NCBI GenBank assembly: GCA_964577955.1
Contig: CAZOAZ010000030.1
Coordinates: 13,843 to 77,842 of the forward strand
DNA length: 64,000 nt
Source of the DNA: CADEEX01 sp964577955
Lineage (GTDB): Bacteria > Acidobacteriota > Vicinamibacteria > Vicinamibacterales > CAVVIG01
Direction of reading: 5' to 3'
Part shown: piece by piece, positions 27,134-35,648 of the stretch
Layout: each line of letters opens with the position of its first letter
Numbering within the stretch: position 1 is the first letter of the stretch
Program-made: the position numbers and the translations under genes
Notes under the pieces: model-generated
Told to the model about the DNA's origin: nothing
Database searches by the model: none
The model's input: the letters and a program-made list of their open reading frames with translations, nothing else

Positions 27134-27274
27134 ATGAAGAAGACCGCGAAGAAGTCCGCGAAGCGATCGCTGACGATGCCGAAGGTCGTTGTGCGCGATC
27201 TCAAGCCAAGTGACAAAGACCTGAAGGGCATTACCGGCGGGAACGCCTATCGAGGGACGTCCTATCAATCCTAG
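27134..27274 (+). CDS. Putative RiPP precursor peptide
   Basis: 46 residues from ATG 27134, with GAGG nine bases upstream. A Lys-rich head (MKKTAKKSAKRS) leads into MPKVVVRDLKPSDKDLKGITGG, then NAYRGTSYQS. The charged segment ending in Gly-Gly resembles leaders of ribosomally made peptides (the 'K-x-L-K-D-L-x-P-x-D-x-K-G-G' type), with cleavage after GG at 35-36. The remaining ten residues are rich in Tyr, Ser, Thr and Asn, suitable for glycosylation. The next gene starts 19 bp later. ATG 27176 (MPKV) is an alternative start. No classic modifying enzyme (LanM, YcaO, radical SAM, ATP-grasp) is adjacent, so RiPP status is inference. Confidence 0.5.
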   Translation: MKKTAKKSAKRSLTMPKVVVRDLKPSDKDLKGITGGNAYRGTSYQS

Positions 27275-27293
27275 GGCGAATCGCTAGGCCAGC

Positions 27294-29522
27294 GTGTTCG
27301 CCGCGACGTTTCTCGGTCATCAGGGTTGGCTGTTCTCCACGAGTAGCACGCAGCTGCTCGTGGATCCGCTTCTCGTCGAGCCGTTCGGCCATGGCGGCGT
27401 CGTCGGTCGAGTCTACCCACCGCGGCGAGTACGTCCGAAGGCATTCCCACGCATTGATGCCGTGCTCTATACCCACGAGCACGAAGACCACTTCAACCTC
27501 CCGTCGCTGAACCGCCTCGATCGTCGGATTCCGATCTATCTGTCCGCGCTGTCGTCGACCGCGGCGCGGACCATCCTCTCCGAGATGGGATTCGAGGTAC
27601 GACTGGTTCGTGGCGGCGACCGTGTCAGCGTCGGGGACCTCGACGTGTTCACGTTCTGCGCGAACCACGTCGGCACCGATGGTGACGAGTGGGATCTCCT
27701 GCAGTTTCTTATCCGCGATCGCCGCGGGCACGGCAGCTTCTTCTCAGCTGTCGATGCTCCGGCGACCCGCGAGACGTTGCTCGCGCTCCGGACACTGGTC
27801 GAACGGCCCGGCCTCTGGTGCTACACGAACAACAGCACCGAGTGGTCGTGCCTGGAGGCTGGAGTGGTTCGTCGGGGCACGCCTCCGTTCGACACGGGGC
27901 AGTCCACGTCGTCCATCGCCAGCCGTCATTCGGAGCTTTGCTTCGAGTGGCAGCGGCCCGCAGCCACGCTGTTTTGCGGCGGCGGTTTCTCGTTCGATCA
28001 GGACCGCGCCTGGCTGAACCGAGAGGTCTTTCACGCCGATTCCAATCAGATCGCGGCGGCGCTTCGCCTGTTGACAGACGAACCGGTCATAGCCCCGACG
28101 CCAGGTCTCACGGTTCGGATGAGGCGCGGCAAGGTGGTCTCGACGGATTCACGTGCCGCGTTCATCACGACGCCACCGCGAAAGCAGTGGCCATCGCGCG
28201 ACTACGCGCCAAGCGTCGACCTGATTGAGAACTACCAGCCGGCGTGCGGTCGTCTCGCGCTGGCGAACGGCGATCTCGCCGAATTGACGAACCATCTCCG
28301 TGACTTTGCGCGGTACCTCTATGGTGGCCGACTCTTTACAGGCCTTTATTCGGCCCCTGGGCGGATTGCCGGTCACAAAAATGCCTTCGCCCTCGTGCTG
28401 CTCGCGGGAGACAACCGTCCCCCGCACGTGTTCGAGTATCAACCGCAAGAAGGCGCCTTCCTCGCGGTTCGGTGCGACGATCCCTCGAAGCAGTACGTCG
28501 CCGGCATCGAATGCTGGGCCACCGACCTGCTCGCGGCTTTCCGAGCCGAATTCGGTCCCGCCGCGATCGCCTTCGGTCGCGGGCGAGGCTGGAGCTTTGC
28601 TCCGGAGCAGGTGCCTGGCGATCTCGGCCTGTTGTGGAGCTATTTCAATCCGCTGCGTCGGACGGAGTCCTATCTCGCCCTGTATCGACGCCTGCTCGCC
28701 TTGGAGCCTCGCCGCGTGCCGCAGGTTCCGGCGCGGCGCCACCGCAGCGGCTCCGGGCGTGACGTAGCGCGGACGCCGAAGAGCGAGCAGCACGTCTTTC
28801 TTTCGCCGCACTTTGACGATGCAGTGCTCTCGTGCGGAGGCCGTCTGGCGGCGAACGCGCGCCGGGGCGTGCCGCAACAGATCGTCAATATCTTCGCCGG
28901 CGTGCCACCGGACGCTTCGCCAGATGTCGCCAGATATGTCCAGGTCCGGCGTGCGGAGGACTGCGCCGCTTTGACGTACCTGGGACTCGCCGATCACATC
29001 ATCAACTTCCAGCTGGTTGACGGCATCTTCCGCTCGAGACCGAATGGCCGGCGCCACTACGACCCGCACAAGATGTGCGGACCGGTGAACCCGCTCGACC
29101 TGCCGCTGATCGACGAGATCGCCGTGCAGCTCATGGCTCGTTTTCCCGACCCGCGGCACGTCACGCTCTTTGCTCCTCTGGGCATTGGCAATCATGTCGA
29201 TCACGTCTTGACGCATCGAGCGGCGCGGGAGTTGTCGAAACGTGGCTACGCGGTCGCCTTCTACGAGGACCTTCCCTATGCGCTGGGGAAGTCAGGCGCC
29301 TCTCGCCGGCCGCTCAACGGCCGCGGCGAGTGGACCAGCGAGGAATTCTTGCTGAAGGAAGAACACCTCTCGCGCAAGGTCGCCGCGCTGCGCTACTACC
29401 AGTCGCAGATTCCAGCGCTCTTTGGCGACGCCGATCAGATGAACGAGTCGCTCCGGGCTTTCGCGGCTGCGGCTCGAGGAAATCGTCGCCGCTTCGTCGA
29501 GCGCATGTGGCACCTCCGATAG
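27294..29522 (+). CDS. Fusion of MBL-fold hydrolase and PIG-L deacetylase
   Basis: 742 residues from a GTG at 27294. The N-terminal third is a metallo-beta-lactamase fold with THEHEDHF (H61, H63, D65, H66), the H-x-H-x-D-H zinc motif of UlaG/RomA-like hydrolases. The middle (about 320-480) is a domain I cannot name, with GHKNAFALVLLAGD, YVAGIECWATDLLAAFRAEFG and DLGLLWSYFNPLRR. The C-terminal 240 residues are a PIG-L/LmbE N-deacetylase: FLSPHFDDAVLSCGG (H506, D508, D509) and IGNHVDHVLTHRAARE (about 632). PIG-L enzymes remove acetyl from GlcNAc-type sugars in mycothiol, bacillithiol and GPI synthesis. No signal peptide. It lies between a precursor-like peptide and a glycosyltransferase, so sugar deacetylation on a peptide is likely. 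Confidence 0.8.
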   Translation: MFAATFLGHQGWLFSTSSTQLLVDPLLVEPFGHGGVVGRVYPPRRVRPKAFPRIDAVLYTHEHEDHFNLPSLNRLDRRIPIYLSALSSTAARTILSEMGFEVRLVRGGDRVSVGDLDVFTFCANHVGTDGDEWDLLQFLIRDRRGHGSFFSAVDAPATRETLLALRTLVERPGLWCYTNNSTEWSCLEAGVVRRGTPPFDTGQSTSSIASRHSELCFEWQRPAATLFCGGGFSFDQDRAWLNREVFHADSNQIAAALRLLTDEPVIAPTPGLTVRMRRGKVVSTDSRAAFITTPPRKQWPSRDYAPSVDLIENYQPACGRLALANGDLAELTNHLRDFARYLYGGRLFTGLYSAPGRIAGHKNAFALVLLAGDNRPPHVFEYQPQEGAFLAVRCDDPSKQYVAGIECWATDLLAAFRAEFGPAAIAFGRGRGWSFAPEQVPGDLGLLWSYFNPLRRTESYLALYRRLLALEPRRVPQVPARRHRSGSGRDVARTPKSEQHVFLSPHFDDAVLSCGGRLAANARRGVPQQIVNIFAGVPPDASPDVARYVQVRRAEDCAALTYLGLADHIINFQLVDGIFRSRPNGRRHYDPHKMCGPVNPLDLPLIDEIAVQLMARFPDPRHVTLFAPLGIGNHVDHVLTHRAARELSKRGYAVAFYEDLPYALGKSGASRRPLNGRGEWTSEEFLLKEEHLSRKVAALRYYQSQIPALFGDADQMNESLRAFAAAARGNRRRFVERMWHLR

Positions 29523-30934
29523 GCGCGTCCCGCCGCTCTCGAAAAACCGCCCACCTGTTCTTTGTCAGAAGGGGCGATCAGACTGACCAGGGCTCAGTGG
29601 GTCTTGGAAATTCCTACCTGACCCAGGCGCTCGAGCGCTGCGGCTATCGCACCCGAGGGGCGAATTTCTCTCGCGGCAGGATCATCGAGCAGTTGGTCCC
29701 ATTTCACCTCGCGCCGGCGCGGTCGAAGCTGATCGCAGCGTCGCCTGCGGATCTGGCGTTCTACGACGACGAGGGGCTATCGATTTGCCCGCCCAGCCGG
29801 CGCTGGGCGCGCACGAACGTCGTTTTCTACCACGGGCTGCTCTACAACCCCGGTACGTGGATGGGGAACGACGCGATCGATCTGCATTGCGGCAACTCGC
29901 CGTATCTGGCGCGTGTGTTGCGCGCGTTGCTCGCTTTTCCGGATTGGGAGAAGCGACGCTGCCTCGATCCGCGCGCGTTCCAGATTGTTTCCCATGTGAC
30001 GCTGCCGCTGCCGAGCGTCGAGGAGCCCGATGGCAGCCGCCGAATGTCTGGCGCCGACGTTCCTCGAGCCGTCCGAGCGCTGCTCGAGAGTGGGGAGGTC
30101 ATCGGCCACGCGCTGCAGCCAGGAAAGCACGACTTCTCCGCTTCGGTGAGCATCCTTTTCTATCTCAACGAGATGGCTCGGAAAGACGGGCGTCCGGCGG
30201 TTCGCCTTCTGGTGGCGGATACGGACTTGACCGCGGAGCGCGTCGCGGCGCTGCAGAAGGTGCTACGTCTAGTCGGGAGAAGCCCCGAAGATTTCTATGT
30301 CCCTGTTCCGAGGCTCAGCCACCGCGCGTTGTTCAAGACCATGCGCGCGTGCGCCTTCGGTCTGAGCTACAACACGGTCCCGGAGAGCTTCGGTTTCTAT
30401 GTCCTCGAGTCGGTCCACAACGGCTGTCCGCTCTTCACCAACGGCGTGGGCAACATCCGTCATCTCTTGCCGCCTGGACACGGCATCGAAGTCTTTGAGG
30501 ACTTCGCGATGACGCAGGGACGCCCCGAGGCTTACGAAGCGGTCGCGCGAAGAATCCACGACGCCCTGGCCGATCGCGCAGCCCGCGGCAGGCAGTGCCG
30601 TCGCGGCGCGTCGTACATCGATGCTCACTACAATCGGCGGTCTCTGCAGCGGGACCTTGCCGCCGCGCTCGAGCGTCTCGAGGGGCCGGCCGCTCCGGAG
30701 ACCGACTTCGACGCGTTGACCATCGAACTTGGGCCTCTCGTTCGGCACTACGATGCGGCGTCGGGCACCGTCATCTCGGATCTCGAGTCGTTCACCTTGA
30801 GCGCATCGCAGGCCGCGCTTCTTCCGGAGCTTCTCGGTCGAAAGTGCGGGGACTTGTCCGCCACTGATCGGTCGACCATGCGACTCGCACAGCGGCTCTT
30901 TGCCCGAGGCGTCCTCAGCTTGAGCGCTAGCTGA
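29507..30934 (+). CDS. GT-B glycosyltransferase of the peptide cluster
   Basis: 475 residues from a GTG at 29507 that overlaps the previous stop by 16 bp. It opens with HLFFVRRGDQTDQGSVGLGNSYLTQALERCGY, the N-terminal acceptor-side Rossmann domain. The nucleotide-sugar domain has VRLLVADTDLTAERVAALQ and the retaining GT4-type E-x7-E motif ESFGFYVLE, then CPLFTNGVGNIRHLLPPGHGIEVFED. It may belong to the DUF2827 group. About 75 residues at the C-terminus (from FDALTIELGPLVRHYD) look like a separate small helical/winged domain, ending LAQRLFARGVLSL, which could bind the peptide leader as RiPP recognition elements do. Translational coupling with the deacetylase fusion is strong evidence of joint function. 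Confidence 0.75.
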   Translation: MAPPIGASRRSRKTAHLFFVRRGDQTDQGSVGLGNSYLTQALERCGYRTRGANFSRGRIIEQLVPFHLAPARSKLIAASPADLAFYDDEGLSICPPSRRWARTNVVFYHGLLYNPGTWMGNDAIDLHCGNSPYLARVLRALLAFPDWEKRRCLDPRAFQIVSHVTLPLPSVEEPDGSRRMSGADVPRAVRALLESGEVIGHALQPGKHDFSASVSILFYLNEMARKDGRPAVRLLVADTDLTAERVAALQKVLRLVGRSPEDFYVPVPRLSHRALFKTMRACAFGLSYNTVPESFGFYVLESVHNGCPLFTNGVGNIRHLLPPGHGIEVFEDFAMTQGRPEAYEAVARRIHDALADRAARGRQCRRGASYIDAHYNRRSLQRDLAAALERLEGPAAPETDFDALTIELGPLVRHYDAASGTVISDLESFTLSASQAALLPELLGRKCGDLSATDRSTMRLAQRLFARGVLSLSAS

Positions 30935-31021
30935 ATCGCTGTCGGTGTTCTCCGTCGCAGTGACCGTTTTGTCACAAATCAACGCCGCGACCGGGCCGCC
31001 GCTCGCCCTACCATAGCGGCC

Positions 31022-32821
31022 ATGAGGTCGGTCCGTTTTCTCCTGACGATGCTCGTGTGCGTCGGCGCCGCACCGTCTTCGTCGTTCGCGCAGGAGAGCG
31101 ACGGCCGGGCGGTCTTCGCGCGCGCGTGCGCGACGTGCCACGACGGCAAGCCGGACTCGCGCGCGCCGAATGCTGAGGCGCTGCAGCGGCGCACACCCCA
31201 GGCGATCCTCACCTCGCTTCTCACCGGCGCGATGCGCATGCAAGGCGCGCGGTTGACCGGCGCCGAACGGCGCGCCGTCGTCGAATACGTCAGCGGCAAG
31301 CCGCTGGGCGCGCCGTCGAGCGACCCGACGGCTGGCCGATGCGAAGTCTCACCGCCGCTCGCCGACATCAACACAATGCCGCACTGGAACGGCTGGGGGC
31401 CGACGATAGCGAACACCCATTTTCAGTCCGCGGCGCAGGCCGGCCTGACTGCCGCCGATGTACCACGGCTGCGGTTGAAGTGGGCGCTGGGGTTTCCCGA
31501 TTCGAGCGTCGCGTTCTCGCAGCCGAGCGTCGCCGGCGGACGCGTCTTCGTGGGCTCGCACAGCGGGACGGTTTATGCGCTCGATGCGAGGAGCGGATGC
31601 ATCCACTGGAGGTTCTCGGCGGCGAGTGGCGTACGAACCGCGCCGGTGCTCGGGCCGGGCGCGGATGGCGCCGGCCCCCTCGTCTATGTCGGTGACCTCT
31701 CCGGACACGTTTACAGCCTTGATGCGAATACCGGCCGCCAGATCTGGATGAAGCAGGTCGAGGATCATCCGTACGGGCGGATCACCGGGTCGCCGACACT
31801 CTTCGAGAACCGACTCTACGTTCCCGTCGCCTCGCTAGAAGAGTCGATGGCCGGCGTGATCGACTACAGCTGCTGCTCGTTTCGCGGCAGCCTGGTCGCG
31901 TTGAACACCGCGACGGGCGATCAGGTCTGGCGGACCTATACGATCACCGCGCCGCTGCAACCTCGCGGCAAGAACGCCGCTGGCGTCACGCAGCAGGGAC
32001 CGTCAGGTGCGCCGATCTGGACGACCCCGACGATCGACGAACGACGGCGCTTGATTTACGCCTCGACAGGAAACATGTACTCGGGTCCGCAACAGCCCTC
32101 GAGCGACGCGGTCATGGCGTTCCGGCTCGACACCGGTCAACTCGTGTGGACGAAGCAGATGACGCCGAAGGACGTGTTCCCCTGCCGCGCGTCGAACTGT
32201 CTCGACGAAAGGGGTGAGGACTTCGACTTCGGCACGTCGCCGGTGCTGACGACGCTGCCGGGCGGGAAGACCATCATCGTCATCGGACAGAAGTCAGGCG
32301 TGGGCTGGGCGATCGATCCTGATCGCGCTGGTGAAGTGATCTGGCATTACAAGGCTGGTGTCGGCGGCACGCTCGGCGGGATCGAGTGGGGGACTGCGGT
32401 GGACGCCGAGCACGCGTACTTTCCGGTCTCCGACATCAACGGCGAGAATCCCGGCGGGCTGCACGCGGTCACGCTGACGACCGGCGAGCGGGCGTGGTTT
32501 GCCGCGCCGCCGCCGCTCCTGTGCGTTGCCGGCACCGGCTGCAATGCCGCACAGTCGGCGGCAATCACCGTGATTCCCGGCGTGGTCTTTTCCGGATCGA
32601 ACGACGGCGGCCTGCGCGCGTACTCGAGCCGGGACGGCTCGATTCTCTGGACCTATGACACCAATCGCGACTTCGAGACCGTCAACAGAGTGCCCGCGCG
32701 CGGCGCGTCGCTCATCGGTCCAGGTCCGACGGTCGTGGGTGGCATGGTCTTCGTGAACTCCGGCTACGGTCAGTACGGCGGCCGCGCCGGCAATGTGCTC
32801 CTGGCATTCGGCGTGGAGTAG
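31022..32821 (+). CDS. Cytochrome c-PQQ dehydrogenase fusion (polyvinyl-alcohol dehydrogenase type)
   Basis: 599 residues. Signal peptide (ending SSFAQ), then a small cytochrome c with ACATCH (C36, C39, H40) and probable Met ligand in AMRMQGARLTG. From about residue 115 an eight-bladed quinoprotein propeller follows: GGRVFVGSHSGTVYALDARSG, VYVGDLSGHVYSLDANTG, VDAEHAYFPVSD, and the adjacent Cys pair DYSCCSFRG (about 283) that lies over PQQ. This N-terminal cytochrome layout matches polyvinyl-alcohol dehydrogenase. It oxidises alcohols in the periplasm and passes electrons to its own heme. PQQ synthesis genes are not in the window. The cyclase-like gene starts four bases after the stop. Confidence 0.85.
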   Translation: MRSVRFLLTMLVCVGAAPSSSFAQESDGRAVFARACATCHDGKPDSRAPNAEALQRRTPQAILTSLLTGAMRMQGARLTGAERRAVVEYVSGKPLGAPSSDPTAGRCEVSPPLADINTMPHWNGWGPTIANTHFQSAAQAGLTAADVPRLRLKWALGFPDSSVAFSQPSVAGGRVFVGSHSGTVYALDARSGCIHWRFSAASGVRTAPVLGPGADGAGPLVYVGDLSGHVYSLDANTGRQIWMKQVEDHPYGRITGSPTLFENRLYVPVASLEESMAGVIDYSCCSFRGSLVALNTATGDQVWRTYTITAPLQPRGKNAAGVTQQGPSGAPIWTTPTIDERRRLIYASTGNMYSGPQQPSSDAVMAFRLDTGQLVWTKQMTPKDVFPCRASNCLDERGEDFDFGTSPVLTTLPGGKTIIVIGQKSGVGWAIDPDRAGEVIWHYKAGVGGTLGGIEWGTAVDAEHAYFPVSDINGENPGGLHAVTLTTGERAWFAAPPPLLCVAGTGCNAAQSAAITVIPGVVFSGSNDGGLRAYSSRDGSILWTYDTNRDFETVNRVPARGASLIGPGPTVVGGMVFVNSGYGQYGGRAGNVLLAFGVE

Positions 32822-32824
32822 GCA

Positions 32825-33802
32825 ATGAAAAAGACCACTTTCGTTTGGGCTGCACTCGGTTTGGCCCTCTGGTCCGTGTCAACCATCGCCCATGCGCCAG
32901 CCGCGCGCCCCTTGGTGACGCAGGCGGAATTCAGCCGCTGGGCGCGCGAGCTGTCGAACTGGGGACGCTGGGGCAAAGATGACGAGCGCGGCGCGCTGAA
33001 CCTGATTACGCCCGCGAAGCGACGCGAGGCCGCCGCGCTGGTGAAGGACGGTGTCACGGTTTCGCTCGCGACCGACGTCAACGAAACGCGCGGTACCGAC
33101 AATCCCACGCCGTACGAGCGCGTCGTCACCGCGGTAGGACCGACCTACGCGATGGATCGGCTCGCGGTGACGTACCACGGCGGCGCCCACACGCACATGG
33201 ACGCCCTGAGCCACCGCATCTTCGACGGTCAGATCTACAACGGCGCCGACGCGAAGACCGTCACACGCGAAGAGGGCGCGACGAAGAGCTCGATCTATGC
33301 CGCGCACGCTGGCATCGTCACCCGCGGCGTGCTGATGGATTTGCCGGCGCTCAAAGGCGTGGAGTTCCTTGCGCCCGGGACGCGGATCTTTGCCGAGGAT
33401 CTCGAGGCGTGGGAGAAGAAGGCCGGGGTGAAGGTCTCCGCGGGCGATGCGCTGTTCATTCGCACCGGCCGCTGGGTCCGGCACGCGAAGACTGGCGCTG
33501 GCGCGACCAGCGATACCTCCGGTCTGGACGCGTCGGTGATTCCGTGGCTGAAGCGCCGCGACATCGCGGTACTGGCGAGCGAGTACGCGCTCGACGCCCG
33601 GCCGTCGAGTGACGGCCTCGGCCTGGCGGTTCACGACTTCGCGCTCGCCTACCTGGGCGTCCACGTCATCGACAACTGCGACCTGACGGCGCTCGCCGAA
33701 GCCGCCGCCGCGCGCAAACGCTGGGTGTTCCAGTTCGTGGCGGCGCCGCTCCCGATTCGAACCGGTACGGGCTCACCGATCAACCCGCTCGCGATTTTCT
33801 AG
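32825..33802 (+). CDS. Cyclase/kynurenine formamidase-like metal hydrolase
   Basis: 325 residues with a signal peptide (ending IAHAPAARP). The metal site motif YHGGAHTHMDALSH (about residues 117-130) fits the family pattern H-x-G-T-H-x-D-x-P-x-H. VHDFALAYLGVHVIDNCDL carries the closing conserved strand of the cyclase fold. Family members hydrolyse N-formylkynurenine, isatin or similar rings with zinc or manganese. Export is unusual for formamidases but common for relatives in this kind of genome. Close spacing after the PQQ dehydrogenase suggests that one pathway uses both in the periplasm; the substrate is unknown. Confidence 0.8.
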   Translation: MKKTTFVWAALGLALWSVSTIAHAPAARPLVTQAEFSRWARELSNWGRWGKDDERGALNLITPAKRREAAALVKDGVTVSLATDVNETRGTDNPTPYERVVTAVGPTYAMDRLAVTYHGGAHTHMDALSHRIFDGQIYNGADAKTVTREEGATKSSIYAAHAGIVTRGVLMDLPALKGVEFLAPGTRIFAEDLEAWEKKAGVKVSAGDALFIRTGRWVRHAKTGAGATSDTSGLDASVIPWLKRRDIAVLASEYALDARPSSDGLGLAVHDFALAYLGVHVIDNCDLTALAEAAAARKRWVFQFVAAPLPIRTGTGSPINPLAIF

Positions 33803-33823
33803 GTGACGCGTGTCTACGAACGA

Positions 33824-33906
33824 TTCACAACGAGCCCGCAGAGACCGCAGAGTTTTCTTTTGCACAAGAATCTCTGCGGACTCTGCGATCTCACTGTGAA
33901 GCTTTT
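33824..33906. repeat. About 90-bp hairpin repeat, family 1 copy A
   Basis: Left arm TTCACAACGAG with GCAGAGACCGCAGAG; right arm TCTCTGCGGACTCTGCG and TCACTGTGAAGCTTTT. The two arms pair into one long imperfect hairpin in the spacer between the cyclase and M28-like genes. The outer arms are less perfect than in copy C. Confidence 0.7.
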
Positions 33907-33921
33907 TATCAGGTGACAACC

Positions 33922-35427
33922 ATGAAGCAAGTGCTCTGGCTCGCTGTCGCGATCACGGTCCTCGGTATCGCTGTCAGTGCGCAGCAGCGGCCGCGACCGA
34001 TTCCCGTGCAGCCGCTCTTGGATTCCCAGGGGAACATCCGTGAGGACGGGTTCCTGCCGACGCCGGCGCTTGCGGCGGCCGATCGGCGCTACGCGGACGT
34101 CGACGGTCGCGCGATGAAGACGATCGTGAACGACTTTGTCGCCATCTCACGTCGAAGCCGGGACGAGGGGAACAAGTACTGGGGACGGATTGCCGGAACG
34201 AAGGCCGAGCAGTTGACCGCGGATCTGGTCGAGGCCAGGTTCAAGAGCCTTGGCTTGAGCGATGTGCACCGGAAGGTCTTCGATCTTGCGCCGCAGTGGT
34301 TCCCGCTCGACTGGCACTTCAGTGCCACCGGCGGCGGCAAAACGCAGACCTTCAAGACGTTCCTTCCGGCATTGTCCTCAGTGCCGACGGCGGGCGAGCT
34401 CGATCTCGAGGCGGTGTGGGTCGGGCTCGGCACCGCGGCCGACTTCGCCGGCCGCGAGGTTCGCGGTAAAGCGGTGGTGTTTCACACGATGCTCGCGCCC
34501 GGTGAGATGGGGCAGTCGGCGGTCTTCGAAGGCACGATCAAACGTGCCGAAGACGCCGGCGCGGCGGCGATGATCGGCATCTGGGGCTACTACGATAACT
34601 ACGCAGTCTGGCAAAGCCTCGGTCGCACGGTGTACTCCGCGGACGTGAAGATTCCAGGGTTCTGGCTCGGATTCGAAGACGGCCGGTTGCTCCGCGACCA
34701 GCTGGCCGCCGGCCCCACGCGCGTGAAGGTCGGTCTGACGACCGAGATGCGCCGTGGCCTCACGACGCAGAGCGTCTATGGGACGCTGCCGGGCAGCGGC
34801 GACGAAAGCATCATCGTCCTCGCGCACATGGACGGCTGGTTCGATGCAGCGCTCGACAATGCGTCAGGCCTCTCGGTGATGTTGACGCTCGCCGAACACT
34901 TCGCCAAGGTGCCGCGCGCCGAACGGCGGCGCGGCATCGTGTTCGTCGGCACGGCGGGACACCACGTCGGCTCGCCGAACTCGCCGTATCTGCGCGATCA
35001 GCGTGCCGACCTCATCGCCAAAACCGCGTTGATGATCAACTGCGAGCACATCGTCTCGGCGGAGACGCTGAACTGGAACACGCACCTTCGCGCCGGAACC
35101 GGTATGGACCCGCGGCGGTGGTTCGTCAACGGCAGCCGCGCGCTGACCGACATCGTGCTCGGCAGTTATCGCACCTTCGGCGTCAACATCGTCGGCGACA
35201 TGGATCCGGGCGCGTCCGGTGAGATGGGCGCGATCGATCGGATCGCGCCGTCGCTGCAGCTGATTCATTCACCGGAAATCAAGCACACCGATCATGATGT
35301 GCCCGAGATCGTCCCGGCGGCGGGCCTCGAAGCCGTGGGCCGCGCCTACGCGAAGATCATCGACGAGGTGAACACGCTCGATCGCAGCGCGATCCTGCCC
35401 GCAGCGGCACCTACTACCGCACGTTGA
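33922..35427 (+). CDS. M28 peptidase-like exported protein with altered catalytic motif
   Basis: 501 residues from ATG 33922, with AGGTGA six bases upstream. Signal peptide ends ISAVSAQ-like (GIAVSAQQ). A PA-type insert domain (about 150-260) contains VVFHTMLAPGE and KRAEDAGAAAMIGI. The peptidase core has IVLAHMDGWFDAALDNASG (His and Asp ligands, about 302-316), CEHIV, and final KHTDHDVPE. The place of the catalytic Glu-Glu in 'GxEExGLxGS' reads VGTAGHHVGSPNS, so the general base is missing. It could be an inactive binding protein or use the His pair instead. Neighbours are exported hydrolases. Confidence 0.7.
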   Translation: MKQVLWLAVAITVLGIAVSAQQRPRPIPVQPLLDSQGNIREDGFLPTPALAAADRRYADVDGRAMKTIVNDFVAISRRSRDEGNKYWGRIAGTKAEQLTADLVEARFKSLGLSDVHRKVFDLAPQWFPLDWHFSATGGGKTQTFKTFLPALSSVPTAGELDLEAVWVGLGTAADFAGREVRGKAVVFHTMLAPGEMGQSAVFEGTIKRAEDAGAAAMIGIWGYYDNYAVWQSLGRTVYSADVKIPGFWLGFEDGRLLRDQLAAGPTRVKVGLTTEMRRGLTTQSVYGTLPGSGDESIIVLAHMDGWFDAALDNASGLSVMLTLAEHFAKVPRAERRRGIVFVGTAGHHVGSPNSPYLRDQRADLIAKTALMINCEHIVSAETLNWNTHLRAGTGMDPRRWFVNGSRALTDIVLGSYRTFGVNIVGDMDPGASGEMGAIDRIAPSLQLIHSPEIKHTDHDVPEIVPAAGLEAVGRAYAKIIDEVNTLDRSAILPAAAPTTAR

Positions 35428-35437
35428 CGAGCGGAAT

Positions 35438-35624
35438 AAACCACAGAGGTCGCGGAGATCACAGAGTCAGATTCGCCACGAAAACAGGAAACTGCTCTCG
35501 ACGCGGCGCCGCGTCGAGCCAGAACGCTGACTGGGAATGACGCTCCGTGTCTCAGTGCCTCAGTGGCGCATTTCGTACAAGAGAGGCCTACGAGCATTTC
35601 GTGCTTTCGTGTTTTCGTGGCGCA
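35438..35624. repeat. Composite of nested inverted repeats
   Basis: AACCACAGAGGTCGCGGAGA at 35439 is the left arm of the family also seen at 42579-42797, with a decayed right arm GTGTCTCAGTGCCTCAGTGG at 35547. Inside lies a perfect 22-bp palindrome, CTCGACGCGGC/GCCGCGTCGAG (35497-35518). A 28-bp right arm TTTCGTGCTTTCGTG...GTGGCGCA (35597-35624) matches the arm at 52648-52675 at 27 of 28 positions. The whole 221-bp spacer between M28-like and GGT genes is repeat material; no gene is seen. Confidence 0.65.
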
Positions 35625-35648
35625 TTTGAGACACGAAACGCTAGCCTT

